Assembly (NCBI GenBank): GCA_963815445.1
Contig: CAWFGV010000011.1
Span: 310,001 to 374,000, forward strand
Source: JANLYC01 sp963815445
GTDB taxonomy: Bacteria > Actinomycetota > Actinomycetes > Propionibacteriales > Nocardioidaceae
Reading direction: 5' to 3'
DNA length: 64,000 nucleotides
Part shown: piece after piece, positions 25,022 through 33,367 of the stretch
Layout of the letters: every line of letters begins with the position of its first letter
How positions within the stretch are numbered: the first letter of the stretch is position 1
The notes under the pieces: model-generated
Databases searched by the model: none
Told to the model about the DNA's origin: nothing
Seen by the model: only the letters and a program-made list of their open reading frames with translations
Position numbers and translations under genes: made by a program

Positions 25022-25465
25022 ATGAGCGGACTGGCACGACTGCTGGCCGGGCACACCAGTCCGGGCGTGTATCACTGGGAGACGGCGGAGAAGGCCGAGG
25101 TGGTGCAGCACGCCGCCGAGATCGCCGGCTGGCGGTTCGTTGCGCTCGACACCTGGCAGATCGAGGACAAGGAGGGCTTCCTCGCGAGCTGTGCGGCCGC
25201 CTTCGACCTGCCGGACCCGGTGCTCCACTTCGACGCTCTCGGCGACGCGCTGGTCGACGTACGCGGTGTTGACGGCGAGGGAGTTGTCGTCCTCTGGGAG
25301 GGGTGGGCGCCGATCGCTCGCGCCGATCGCCAGGTGTTCGACGTGACCCTGAGCGTGTTGTCCGACCGGGCCGAGCTCGAGCGCGCCGGCTCGTTCGCCG
25401 TCCTTCTCAAGGGGCCTGGGCCCACCGACACCGACCTGCCGGAGCTCGATCCCCACCAGTACTGA
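25022..25465 (+). CDS. Barstar-family protein
   Basis: 147 residues. The middle part fits the barstar (ribonuclease inhibitor) fold: FVALDTWQIEDKEGFLASCAAAF, then LPDPVLHFDALGDALVDVR, then VVLWEGWAPIA. Barstar binds and inhibits extracellular barnase-type ribonucleases. No barnase-like or other toxin gene is next to it, so it is either an orphan immunity protein or has another partner. It ends 18 bp before the convergent prenyl synthase gene. Confidence 0.7.
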   Translation: MSGLARLLAGHTSPGVYHWETAEKAEVVQHAAEIAGWRFVALDTWQIEDKEGFLASCAAAFDLPDPVLHFDALGDALVDVRGVDGEGVVVLWEGWAPIARADRQVFDVTLSVLSDRAELERAGSFAVLLKGPGPTDTDLPELDPHQY

Positions 25466-25483
25466 ACCTGCGGCGCCTCGTGG

Positions 25484-26569
25484 TCAACGAGCTCGTCGGG
25501 TCGCGCGGTCGGTGAGCACCAGCAACGCCTGGCGAGTCTCGGTGTCGTCGATCGGCGCGTGCTTGAGCGCACCGCGGGCGGCTGTCGTGAGCTCGGTGAT
25601 CACGGTCTCGACCGCGGCCAGCGCGCCGGTGTCGCGGAACACCTGCTGCACGGCGCGGATGCCGTCGGCGTCGACGTGCGCCTGACCGAAGTTCTTGGCG
25701 AGCACGTCGTGCTGCTCGGGGGTCGCCTTGGCGTGAGCCCGGGCCACCAACAGGGTGCGCTTGCCCTCACGGATGTCGTCGCCACTCGGCTTGCCGGTCA
25801 CCTCGCTCTCGCCGAACACACCCAGTACGTCGTCACGCAGCTGGAAGGCCTCGCCAAGCGGGATGCCGTACGACGACAACGCCGTCAGCAAACCGGGATC
25901 GGCCTTCGCCAGCGCCGCCCCGAACTGCAGCGGCCGCTCGACGGTGTACTTCGCGGACTTGTAGCGCAGCACCCGCATCGCGTCCGACGCACTCGTCGAG
26001 CGACTCGTCTGCGCCAGCAGGTCGAGGTACTGGCCTGCGACCACCTCGGTCCGCAGCTTGTCGAAGTACGTCCGACCCCGCGCGACCGCCCTCGGCTTGA
26101 AACCGCTGTGGGTCAGGAGCTCATCTGACCACGACAGCAGCATGTCGCCGAGCAGGATCGCCGCGCTGACGCCGAACCGCTCCGGCTCCACGACCGTCGG
26201 GTCGACCCCCTGGAGCCGGGTGAACTCGCGGTGCGCCGACAGTGCGCCCCGCCGGGTCGCTGAGTTGTCCATGACGTCGTCGTGGACGAGGGCGCTGGCA
26301 TGAACCAGCTCGATGGCGGTGGCCGCGGTGATGATCGCGTCTGTGTTGGCGGTGGACCCGCCGGCGGCCCGCCAGCCCCAGTAGGCGAATGCGGGCCGCA
26401 ACCGCTTCCCGCCCCCGACGGCATGTCGGGCGGCATCGAGCAGGACGCTGAGCTCGGCACCGATCGGGGCGAGCGCCTCCTGCTTTGCCGTCACGAACGC
26501 GTCGAGCACGGCGGCCACGCGCCGGCGGAACTCCTCGGAAACGGGGTCGACGTCGGGCTCATCGGTCAC
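25484..26569 (-). CDS. Polyprenyl synthetase (IdsA-type, probable geranylgeranyl diphosphate synthase)
   Basis: 361 residues from GTG 26567-26569. Conserved motifs of trans-prenyltransferases: GGGKRLRPAF (52-61), first Asp-rich motif LVHDDVMD (95-101), and the second Asp-rich region QLRDDVLGVFGE (about 245-256). That last motif has the DD pair but lacks the usual third Asp, as in some actinobacterial IdsA enzymes. It elongates isoprenoid diphosphates. The oxidoreductase of CrtI type 2 kb away may use a product derived from it, but no phytoene synthase is seen. TAGTGT 7 nt before the start suggests a leaderless message. Confidence 0.87.
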   Translation of the reverse strand: MTDEPDVDPVSEEFRRRVAAVLDAFVTAKQEALAPIGAELSVLLDAARHAVGGGKRLRPAFAYWGWRAAGGSTANTDAIITAATAIELVHASALVHDDVMDNSATRRGALSAHREFTRLQGVDPTVVEPERFGVSAAILLGDMLLSWSDELLTHSGFKPRAVARGRTYFDKLRTEVVAGQYLDLLAQTSRSTSASDAMRVLRYKSAKYTVERPLQFGAALAKADPGLLTALSSYGIPLGEAFQLRDDVLGVFGESEVTGKPSGDDIREGKRTLLVARAHAKATPEQHDVLAKNFGQAHVDADGIRAVQQVFRDTGALAAVETVITELTTAARGALKHAPIDDTETRQALLVLTDRATRRAR

Positions 26570-26576
26570 ACGGGCG

Positions 26577-26582
26577 ACACTA
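26577..26582 (-). promoter_or_regulatory. -10 box (TAGTGT) of the prenyl synthase gene
   Basis: TAGTGT read leftward, 7 nt before the GTG start, with no ribosome site. Confidence 0.5.
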
Positions 26583-26717
26583 CCGTCGCGCGGAGAGCGT
26601 CCTCCGCGGGTCCACCACGGAGCACCGGGACCTGGGGAACGTGCTCGTTGCCGGCTGACGGGTCGACGGGATGGTCTCGGGCGGTGAGCGCGGCGGTGCC
26701 GCCGGACCCGGCGCGCC

Positions 26718-26723
26718 TAGGGT
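26718..26723 (+). promoter_or_regulatory. -10 box (TAGGGT) of metF
   Basis: TAGGGT ends 6 nt before the metF ATG at 26730. It and the leftward box of the prenyl synthase (26577-26582) lie back to back in a 160-bp gap. Confidence 0.5.
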
Positions 26724-26729
26724 GTCGAC

Positions 26730-27674
26730 ATGGCCTCCGCACACCGAGACAGCCCGCCGACCCACGCGCACCCGGGGTCGGCAGTCGGGATCGGCGCCAG
26801 CGCGCCCACGATCCGGGCTCTGCTCGCGACCGGACAGCGGTCGTACTCGTTCGAGTTCTTCCCGCCCAAGGACGACGAGGGCGAGAACCGACTGTGGCAC
26901 GCCATCCGCGAGCTCGAGCCGCTGCACCCGACGTTCGTCTCGGTGACGTACGGCGCCGGCGGGTCCACACGCGACCGCACCGTCCGAGTCACGGCCCGGA
27001 TTGCCGGCGAGACCACGCTGACGCCGGTGGCCCACCTCACCTGTGTCGGGCACACCCGCGACGAGCTGCGTCAGGTGATCGGTGCGTACGCCGACGCGGG
27101 CGTTCGCAACATGCTGGCCTTGCGCGGAGACCCGCCCGGTGGGCCTGGAACGCCGTGGGCGACGACCCCCGGTGGCCTCGGCTACGCCAGCGAGCTCGTC
27201 GCGCTGATCAAGGAGCTGGGCGACTTCTCCGTGGGCGTCGCCGCGTTCCCGGAGGGACACCGTGAGGCGGTCTCGGTCGACGCGGACGCCCAGGTGATGA
27301 AGGCGAAGTCCGATGCGGGCGCCGACTTCGCGATCACCGAGCTCTTCTTCCGCCCCGCTGACTATCGTGCACTCGTGGAGCGCAGCGCCGCCGCGGGCTC
27401 GGTCATGCCGATCATCCCCGGCATCATGCCCATCACCAACCTTGGCCAGATCCAGCGGTTCGCCGAACTGTCCGGGCGCGCGGTGCCCGCCGAGGTGGTT
27501 GCCCGCTTCGACGGTGTCACCGACCCCGGCGACGTCCGCAAGATCGGGGTGGAGGTGGCCACCGAGATGTGTGACGAGCTGCTCAGCCAGGGCGCGCCCG
27601 GCCTGCACTTCTACACACTGAACCGGTCGACGGCGACGCGTCAGATCTACGCGTCCCTCCCCACTCCGGTCTGA
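26730..27674 (+). CDS. metF: 5,10-Methylenetetrahydrofolate reductase
   Basis: 314 residues, close to the ~300 of bacterial MetF. FAD-dependent TIM barrel motifs: YSFEFFPPKDDEGE (catalytic Glu region, about residue 37), FVSVTYGAGGST, TPVAHLTCVGH, NMLALRGDPP, SVGVAAFPEGHREA, DFAITELFFRPADYRAL, IPGIMPITN and the C-terminal APGLHFYTLNRSTAT. It makes 5-methyltetrahydrofolate for methionine synthesis. It ends 3 bp from the convergent oxidoreductase gene. Confidence 0.93.
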   Translation: MASAHRDSPPTHAHPGSAVGIGASAPTIRALLATGQRSYSFEFFPPKDDEGENRLWHAIRELEPLHPTFVSVTYGAGGSTRDRTVRVTARIAGETTLTPVAHLTCVGHTRDELRQVIGAYADAGVRNMLALRGDPPGGPGTPWATTPGGLGYASELVALIKELGDFSVGVAAFPEGHREAVSVDADAQVMKAKSDAGADFAITELFFRPADYRALVERSAAAGSVMPIIPGIMPITNLGQIQRFAELSGRAVPAEVVARFDGVTDPGDVRKIGVEVATEMCDELLSQGAPGLHFYTLNRSTATRQIYASLPTPV

Positions 27675-27677
27675 TCG

Positions 27678-29024
27678 TCACTCGGCCTTGCCCAGCCGGG
27701 ACGCGACGTTGGCGGCGCCCCAGGCGACGTAGGGGATCGAAGCGCCGGGGTGCATCGACGCTCCCAGCAGGTACAGGCCCGGCAACGGGTTCGACTGGCC
27801 GGCGCGCTGCACGTGCGCACGCCAGCCGGCCCAGGCGAGCCCGTATGACGACCCGCCCGTCTCGTGGATCAGGTCGACGGGACTCCGGTCGAGGCGAGTG
27901 ACGACCGCAGAGCGCACGTCGATGCCTCGTCGCGTCATCGTCAGGAGAACGTCTTCCTGCGCCGAACCCCGCCGGTGGATCGTCCAGGCCTGCTGACCCG
28001 GCGGCGCCGTGCCAGCGGTGTGCACCACGACCAACGGTTCCCCGTGCAGCACCACCTCCGCGGGCAGCTCCGGCAGGTCGCCGGCAAGTCCGAGGTGGGT
28101 CACCGCCACCGGGATCGCTGGAGTGGCCCGCTCGAAGACCCGACGACCGGCCAGGTCGAGCTCGGGAGCGAGCAGCGAGGCGAAGACCCTCCGTGGATCC
28201 ACGTCGCAGACAACCACGTCGGCGGCCCGGTGTCGCCCGTCTGCCGTCTCGACACCACGCACGGTGCCATCGGTGACCTCGATCGCGCACACCTCGGTGG
28301 CGAGATCCACCGTGACTTCTCGTTCGGCAAGCCGGGTGACCAGTGACTCAGACACGGACGCCATCCCGCGAGCGGGCACCTCCCAGACCCCGAAGCTGCG
28401 GTCGAGGTAGTGATCCACAGCGACGAACGCCGGAGTGTTCTTCGGCTCCGAGCCGGCGAGTCGAACAGGGTGCTCTGCAATGGCGCGCAGCCGTTCGTCC
28501 TTGAACGACTTCGTCACCAGCTTCGCCAGCGACGTGCGCGACGTCAGCGACTGGGCCACCGCGCGGTCCGCGAAGCGGTCGCCACCGTCAGGAAGGTCGA
28601 GAACCGAACGACGCAGGACGTCCCAGACCGGCGCGAGGCGATCGACGAAGGTTGCCCAGGCGGCCCCGGCGCCCTCTCCCAGCCCCGCATCCACGGCGCT
28701 GATCTGGTCCGCTCGGGACCCGGTCGGCAGGTCGACGACGGCGCGATCCTCGAACACGTGGCGCCGGGCCGGGGACCGCAGGACGAGGTCGACGTACCGC
28801 TCGATGGGACGGCCGGACTTGCGGAACAGGTCGCGGAGCACGGCGGGCAGCGTTGTCGACGAGGGTCCGGCATCCCAGCCGAATCCGTCCTGCTCGATCC
28901 ACCGCATCGCGCCGCCGGCGCTGTCGCGGCGCTCGAGCACGGTGACGCGGTGACCGAGCTTGGCGAGTCGGGCCGCGACAGCGAGGCCGCCGAGTCCGGC
29001 TCCGACGATGACGACCTCAGCCAC
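27678..29024 (-). CDS. Phytoene desaturase-like FAD-dependent oxidoreductase
   Basis: 448 residues from GTG 29022-29024. N-terminal FAD-binding Rossmann motif VVIVGAGLGGLAVAARLAKLGHRVTVLERR (positions 4-33, GxGxxG clear). It also has WDAGPSSTTLPAVLRDLF and the C-terminal CrtI-family FAD motif GLYLLGASMHPGASIPYVAWGA (about residues 420-441). This is the carotenoid desaturase/isomerase-related family; the substrate may be a carotenoid or another lipid. It is the last gene of a leftward DUF4126-ATP-grasp-oxidoreductase operon (18-bp gap). Confidence 0.83.
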   Translation of the reverse strand: MAEVVIVGAGLGGLAVAARLAKLGHRVTVLERRDSAGGAMRWIEQDGFGWDAGPSSTTLPAVLRDLFRKSGRPIERYVDLVLRSPARRHVFEDRAVVDLPTGSRADQISAVDAGLGEGAGAAWATFVDRLAPVWDVLRRSVLDLPDGGDRFADRAVAQSLTSRTSLAKLVTKSFKDERLRAIAEHPVRLAGSEPKNTPAFVAVDHYLDRSFGVWEVPARGMASVSESLVTRLAEREVTVDLATEVCAIEVTDGTVRGVETADGRHRAADVVVCDVDPRRVFASLLAPELDLAGRRVFERATPAIPVAVTHLGLAGDLPELPAEVVLHGEPLVVVHTAGTAPPGQQAWTIHRRGSAQEDVLLTMTRRGIDVRSAVVTRLDRSPVDLIHETGGSSYGLAWAGWRAHVQRAGQSNPLPGLYLLGASMHPGASIPYVAWGAANVASRLGKAE

Positions 29025-29042
29025 GGCCCGGCCAGGGGACCG

Positions 29043-30497
29043 TCATGCCCACGGACGCACGTCGGGCGCCATCTGCGCGACGGGAAAGTCGGTGTCCCAG
29101 ACCCGGTTGGCGAACTCGTGCAGGAGCACGCCGAACTGGGCGGCCCGTTGACCGAGGCCGAGCACCTCGTCCGGGACGACCAGCCGGAAGAACGTACCGA
29201 GCGAGGACGGCCCGGCCACGATGCTCCCGATGATCGTGTCCTCGGTGCCGGCCAGCTCCAGGCGGCCGTCGCCGGCCTTGACCAGGACGTCGGTGTACTC
29301 GGTCATGATGTGCTCACTGCTCAGCGCCATGAGGTCGACGAACCGGTGCCGGTCGAGCAGCTCCAGGGCACGCGTCTCGATCTCCGCCGCGGATCGAGCC
29401 ACGTCGCGTCCGAGCAGGGCGTTGATGTGCACGAGCTCGAGCTCGGCGTCCGGGGCCGCGCGCTGCAGGCGGGTCAACCCGCCGCTGAACCGCGGGTTGA
29501 ACTCGGTGACCCGGAAGCCGTCGCGGGTGAGCACCCCGTCGATGCCGAAGGCGCCGCGGAATCCCATGTCCTGCTTCAGGTGAAGGCCGAGCGTGCGCGC
29601 CAGTGCTCTCATGTCGTCGCGGTCAGCGGCCGGCGGGTCCCAGGTCGTGCCGAGGCCGCCGTACAGGAAGCGACCGCTGTTGTGGTCGAGCAGGTTCACC
29701 AGCTCCACGGGACGTAGCGTCAGAACCCCGTCGGGCAGCACGATGCCGTGAATGCTGCACGGAACCCCCTCGAGGAACTCCGACACGCGAACCTGGTCGC
29801 AGTGCTCGGCGAAGAAGGCGGCAGCCGGTCGGGCCTGACCGATCGAGGAAACCAGCCGGACGAACTCGCCGCCGCCGTTGGTGCCGCCGCGGTTGTCTCC
29901 GGCCCACACCACCTGTCCGCGGCCCGACTCGGCGATCACCTGCCTGGTCGCGTCGATCAGCTCGTCGTACGTCGTGCTGACAACTCGGCTGGAGGGCCGG
30001 GGCGCTCCGATCGCACCCAGCAGACCGTCGACGATCAGCTTGTCCTCGAGACCGGCCTGCGCGCGCGGGCGGCCGCCGAGCACCGGACGGCCGAGTAATG
30101 GCTCGTTGAGGCCTATCGGACTCACCCACCAGGCTGCCGAACAGGTGGGGTCGTACGTCTCGACCGCCGCCACCACCTCCGGCGTCAGCTGCTCGTCCGG
30201 CCGCATCCGGGCGCGAACCTGTTCGGTCAGGCTGTGATACGAGGGCTCAGGGAGCTCGACGATCTCGGCCTCGTCGTCGCTCGGGATCGGTCCCGACCCG
30301 CGGCCGTCCGCGAGCAGCAGCGGCCGTTGAGCACCCCACCGCTGGAGCATCGCCACCTTGCCGGTCATCGCCGCGAGCAGGTCGAGCGACACGATCACCT
30401 TGCGATCGGCGAACGGCTCGCTGAGGTAGTGGGTCCACGGGTCGAGGTCCGCACGTGTGATGGGTACGCCGACCGTGCCGATCTCGAGCTCAGGCAT
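29043..30497 (-). CDS. ATP-grasp domain-containing protein
   Basis: 484 residues from ATG 30495-30497; a longer frame upstream overlaps the DUF4126 gene and is not used. The middle carries an ATP-grasp fold: LEDKLIVDGLLGAIGAPRPSS, VVWAGDNRGGTNGGGEF (nucleotide loop), VRVSEFLEGVPCSIHGIVLPDG and the metal/ATP site GVLTRDGFRVTEFNPRFSGG (Glu and Asn of EFNPR). Such enzymes ligate a carboxylate to an amine or thiol with ATP; the substrate is unknown. It overlaps the end of the upstream DUF4126 gene by 8 bp and precedes a CrtI-like oxidoreductase. Confidence 0.78.
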   Translation of the reverse strand: MPELEIGTVGVPITRADLDPWTHYLSEPFADRKVIVSLDLLAAMTGKVAMLQRWGAQRPLLLADGRGSGPIPSDDEAEIVELPEPSYHSLTEQVRARMRPDEQLTPEVVAAVETYDPTCSAAWWVSPIGLNEPLLGRPVLGGRPRAQAGLEDKLIVDGLLGAIGAPRPSSRVVSTTYDELIDATRQVIAESGRGQVVWAGDNRGGTNGGGEFVRLVSSIGQARPAAAFFAEHCDQVRVSEFLEGVPCSIHGIVLPDGVLTLRPVELVNLLDHNSGRFLYGGLGTTWDPPAADRDDMRALARTLGLHLKQDMGFRGAFGIDGVLTRDGFRVTEFNPRFSGGLTRLQRAAPDAELELVHINALLGRDVARSAAEIETRALELLDRHRFVDLMALSSEHIMTEYTDVLVKAGDGRLELAGTEDTIIGSIVAGPSSLGTFFRLVVPDEVLGLGQRAAQFGVLLHEFANRVWDTDFPVAQMAPDVRPWA

Positions 30498-31077
30498 GGC
30501 TGGCCTGCGTCCGGCGGCGCCAGCTTTGCCAACCACGACGCGCCACCCCGAGGACAGCGACGAGGAGCAGCAAGCCGATCACGAACAGCGTCACCGCGAC
30601 CCCAAGCGCCAGCCACGGATGGTAGAGCGCGAGCGTGATCACGGCGGTGACGGTCAGGTCCTCACCGAGCGAGACGCCGATGTTCGTGACCGGCTCGGGG
30701 GAGGTGTTGATGGCCAGTCGAAGGCCCGCCTTCACCAGGTGCGACGCCAGCGCGCTGCCTCCGCCGATCACGGCGAACCAGGCCTGGTGGACGGAGTGCA
30801 CCTGGCCGGCGAGCAGGTAACCCAGCATCGCGCCGAGCGTCGGCCGGATGACGGTCGAGATCGAGTCCCAGGCCGTGTCGACGTACGGGATCTTGTCGGT
30901 GACGAACTCGACGAGAAACATCCCACCGGCGAGCACGAGCACGCTCGTGTGCTGCACGGAGCCCGGCACCGCGTCGAGGCCGCCGTAGCGACCGAGCAGG
31001 TTGAGCATCACGATGACGGCATAGGCGTTCACGCCGCTGGCCCAGCCGGATGTGAGCACGAGCGGCAAGACCTCCAC
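30490..31077 (-). CDS. DUF4126 family membrane protein
   Basis: 195 residues if the GTG at 31075-31077 is used, which a TAGAGT box supports at 6 nt; a GTG at 31083 would add two residues. The protein has about five membrane segments. The DUF4126 pattern (LTSGWASGVNAYAVIVMLNLLGR; LVEFVTDKIPYVDTAWDSI; a Gly-rich AVIGGGSALASHLVKAGLR) is clear. Function unknown. First gene of the operon with the ATP-grasp and CrtI-like enzymes, so it may be a membrane partner of that pathway. Confidence 0.78.
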   Translation of the reverse strand: MEVLPLVLTSGWASGVNAYAVIVMLNLLGRYGGLDAVPGSVQHTSVLVLAGGMFLVEFVTDKIPYVDTAWDSISTVIRPTLGAMLGYLLAGQVHSVHQAWFAVIGGGSALASHLVKAGLRLAINTSPEPVTNIGVSLGEDLTVTAVITLALYHPWLALGVAVTLFVIGLLLLVAVLGVARRGWQSWRRRTQASHA

Positions 31078-31083
31078 GCGCAC

Positions 31084-31089
31084 ACTCTA
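31084..31089 (-). promoter_or_regulatory. -10 box (TAGAGT) of the DUF4126 operon
   Basis: TAGAGT read leftward, ending 6 nt before the GTG at 31077. Confidence 0.45.
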
Positions 31090-31297
31090 GGCATCGAGGG
31101 ACGCCTCCGCCGCCCGCGGCGGCGTCCAGTGGCGGCGCGGTAAGGGCCACTGGCGAAGGTGGTCATTGCCAACGTGGGGCTCCTGTGTTTGAGTGAGTCG
31201 TCGCTCGGACGCGCGGGCCCGCCGCGGTGAATGCCGCGGGCGGCTCGGTGTTCTGAGCGTGTTGCTGACCGCACCCGTCCGCACACAGGAGATCCGC
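31090..31297 (+). promoter_or_regulatory. Structured leader/promoter region of the secreted hydrolase gene
   Basis: Two hairpins are visible: a GC-rich one around 31108-31125 (CGCCGCC/GGCGGCG) and CCAGTGGC (31126-31133) with GCCACTGG (31146-31153). Ribosome site CAGGAG lies just before the ATG. No known riboswitch consensus was recognised. Confidence 0.35.
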
Positions 31298-33289
31298 ATG
31301 CCCACCCGCACCACACCCCCATCACGCCGTCGGCTGATGTCCCTGGTGGCCGCAGCGAGCGCTGCCGCGCTCAGCCTCACGGCCTTCGCCCTGGGTTCCG
31401 CACCGTCCTCGGCGTCTGTCACTCCACCAGAATCCACCCGCGCACCGGACGGCCGTGACTGTCTGGCCGCGACCGGACCCGGCGTCGCCTCACACGGGCG
31501 GCAGCAGGCCTTCTCGGCCGCATCCCGCACGTATGGCGTCCCGACCGCCGTCCTGCTCGGAGTCTCGTACCTCGAGTCCCGGTGGGACGACCACGGCAGT
31601 TCGCCGAGCACCTCAGGTGGCTACGGTCCGATGCACCTGACCAACCTCGACGTCGAGCGGGCCGGCGACGCCCGAGGGACTGGGCCGTTCAACACGTCGA
31701 CCGGCCCGGAGTCGCTGCACACCGCGAAGGTGGCCGCCGGCCTGACCGGGCTTCCCACCCGACAGCTCATCTCCGACGATGCCGCCAACATCTGCGGTGG
31801 CGCCGCGTTGCTCGCGTCGATCCAGCAGGACCTCGGCCGCCCAGTGGGACGCACGACATCGGCGGCGAGCTGGTATGCCGCCGTGGCGTCGTACAGCGGC
31901 AGTGCAGACGGGGCGGATGCCAACACCTTCGCGGCGCACGTGTTCCGCATCATCCACACCGGCGCCACCCGCACCACGAACGACGGGCAGCAGGTGTCGA
32001 TGTCGTCGCACCCGGCAGTCCGGGTCCCGACGGGCAAGGGCACAGCCACGGCCACCGCCAATGATGCAAGCGCCCACGTCGACTGTCCCTCGACGCTGGC
32101 CTGCGAGTGGGTGCCCGCGCCCTACGAGCACTACGGCAGCACACCCGGCGCCTATGGCAACCACGACCTGGCCAACCGTGAGCAGGACCTGTCGATCGAC
32201 TACATCGTCATCCACGACACCGAGGCCAGCTACAACACGACGTTGCAGCTGGTCCAGGACCCGACCTACGTCTCGTGGAACTACTCGATCCGGTCGAGCG
32301 ACGGGCACGTGGCGCAGCATCTCGACGCCAAGGACGTGGGCTGGCACGCGGGGAACTGGTACGTCAACATGCACTCGATCGGCATCGAGCACGAGGGGTT
32401 CGCCGCGCAAGGTGCGACCTGGTACACCGAGGCGATGTACGAGAGCTCGGCGCAGCTGGTGAAGTACCTCGCCAACGAGTACTCCGTTCCGCTCGACCGG
32501 GCCCACATCATCGGGCACGACCAGGTGCCGGGCGTGACGCCGTCCTACGTCAAGGGCATGCACTGGGACCCGGGTCCGTACTGGAACTGGGAGCACTACA
32601 TGGACCTTCTCGGCGCGCCGCTTCGGCCGGATCGTCGCAGCAAGTCCAGCATCGTGACCGTCAAGCCTGGGTTCGGCAACAACCAACAGCCGGTCACCGG
32701 CTGCTCGAGCGCCGGGCAGCCGTGCCCGACGCAGGGGACCAACTTCGTCTACCTGCACACCCAGCCGAGCGCGTCGTCGCCACTCGTGTCCGACGTCGGC
32801 CTGCACCCGGACGGCTCGCCGTCGACGACCCAGGTGTCCGACCACGGAGCCAGGTTGGCGGCCGGGCAGAAGGTCGTCGTCGCGCGCACGTCGGGTGACT
32901 GGCTGGGGGTCTGGTACCTCGGTGACATCGGCTGGCTCTACTCGCCGAAGAGTCACCCGGTCGTCGTGCCGTCCGACGGGAAGATCGTCACCCCCAGGGC
33001 GGGGGTGTCCACGGTGCCGGTCTATGGCCGTGCGTACCCCGAGCAGGCCGCTTACGACGGAACGGCGGTTCCCTACCAGACGGTCACGCCGCTGCAGTAC
33101 ACGATCAAGGCAGGTCAGCAGTACGTCCTCGCCGATGACTCGGTTCCGACGGACTACTACTACGCCAAGACCTACGACGACTCGCTGCCGGACGACCACA
33201 CCGTCATCACCGGTCAGGACGGGTACGACGAGATCTGGTTCGGCCACCGGATGTTCTTCGTCCGGACCGCGGACATCGACGTCCGCTGA
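31298..33289 (+). CDS. Secreted peptidoglycan hydrolase: lytic-transglycosylase-like plus N-acetylmuramoyl-L-alanine amidase domains
   Basis: 663 residues. Signal peptide 1-40 (basic RRRLM, then a hydrophobic Ala/Leu stretch ending ASA-type). Residues about 55-220 look like a goose-lysozyme/SLT-type domain with a candidate catalytic Glu93 in LGVSYLESRWDDH and GGYGPMHLT. Residues about 298-455 are an Amidase_2 (N-acetylmuramoyl-L-alanine amidase) domain with zinc-ligand type motifs IVIHDTEAS, HIIGHDQVPG and HWDPGPYWNW. The C-terminal ~190 residues contain an SH3-like segment (NFVYLHTQPSASSPLV). It should cut both glycan and stem-peptide bonds of the wall outside the cell. Start confirmed by CAGGAG. 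Confidence 0.85.
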   Translation: MPTRTTPPSRRRLMSLVAAASAAALSLTAFALGSAPSSASVTPPESTRAPDGRDCLAATGPGVASHGRQQAFSAASRTYGVPTAVLLGVSYLESRWDDHGSSPSTSGGYGPMHLTNLDVERAGDARGTGPFNTSTGPESLHTAKVAAGLTGLPTRQLISDDAANICGGAALLASIQQDLGRPVGRTTSAASWYAAVASYSGSADGADANTFAAHVFRIIHTGATRTTNDGQQVSMSSHPAVRVPTGKGTATATANDASAHVDCPSTLACEWVPAPYEHYGSTPGAYGNHDLANREQDLSIDYIVIHDTEASYNTTLQLVQDPTYVSWNYSIRSSDGHVAQHLDAKDVGWHAGNWYVNMHSIGIEHEGFAAQGATWYTEAMYESSAQLVKYLANEYSVPLDRAHIIGHDQVPGVTPSYVKGMHWDPGPYWNWEHYMDLLGAPLRPDRRSKSSIVTVKPGFGNNQQPVTGCSSAGQPCPTQGTNFVYLHTQPSASSPLVSDVGLHPDGSPSTTQVSDHGARLAAGQKVVVARTSGDWLGVWYLGDIGWLYSPKSHPVVVPSDGKIVTPRAGVSTVPVYGRAYPEQAAYDGTAVPYQTVTPLQYTIKAGQQYVLADDSVPTDYYYAKTYDDSLPDDHTVITGQDGYDEIWFGHRMFFVRTADIDVR

Positions 33290-33310
33290 CCTCCGCCACC
33301 ACCTACGCAA

Positions 33311-33354
33311 AGATCCGAGTTCCACGTTGCCGGAGCAACGTGGAACTCGGATCT
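33311..33354. terminator. Perfect 20-bp hairpin between convergent genes
   Basis: Arms 33311-33330 and 33335-33354 are perfect complements around a CGGA loop (AGATCCGAGTTCCACGTTGC on the left). It lies 21 bp after the hydrolase stop and 13 bp before the end of the leftward gene, so it can act in both directions. No U-run follows, which is common for actinobacterial terminators. Confidence 0.75.
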
Positions 33355-33367
33355 CTGGGGTGTGCGG

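Noticed and set aside
31193..31297. Possible c-di-AMP (ydaO-type) riboswitch before the wall hydrolase
   Set aside because: GGTGAAT and a hairpin are present, but the conserved core and 3' pseudoknot motifs are not seen; without a covariance search it cannot be supported.
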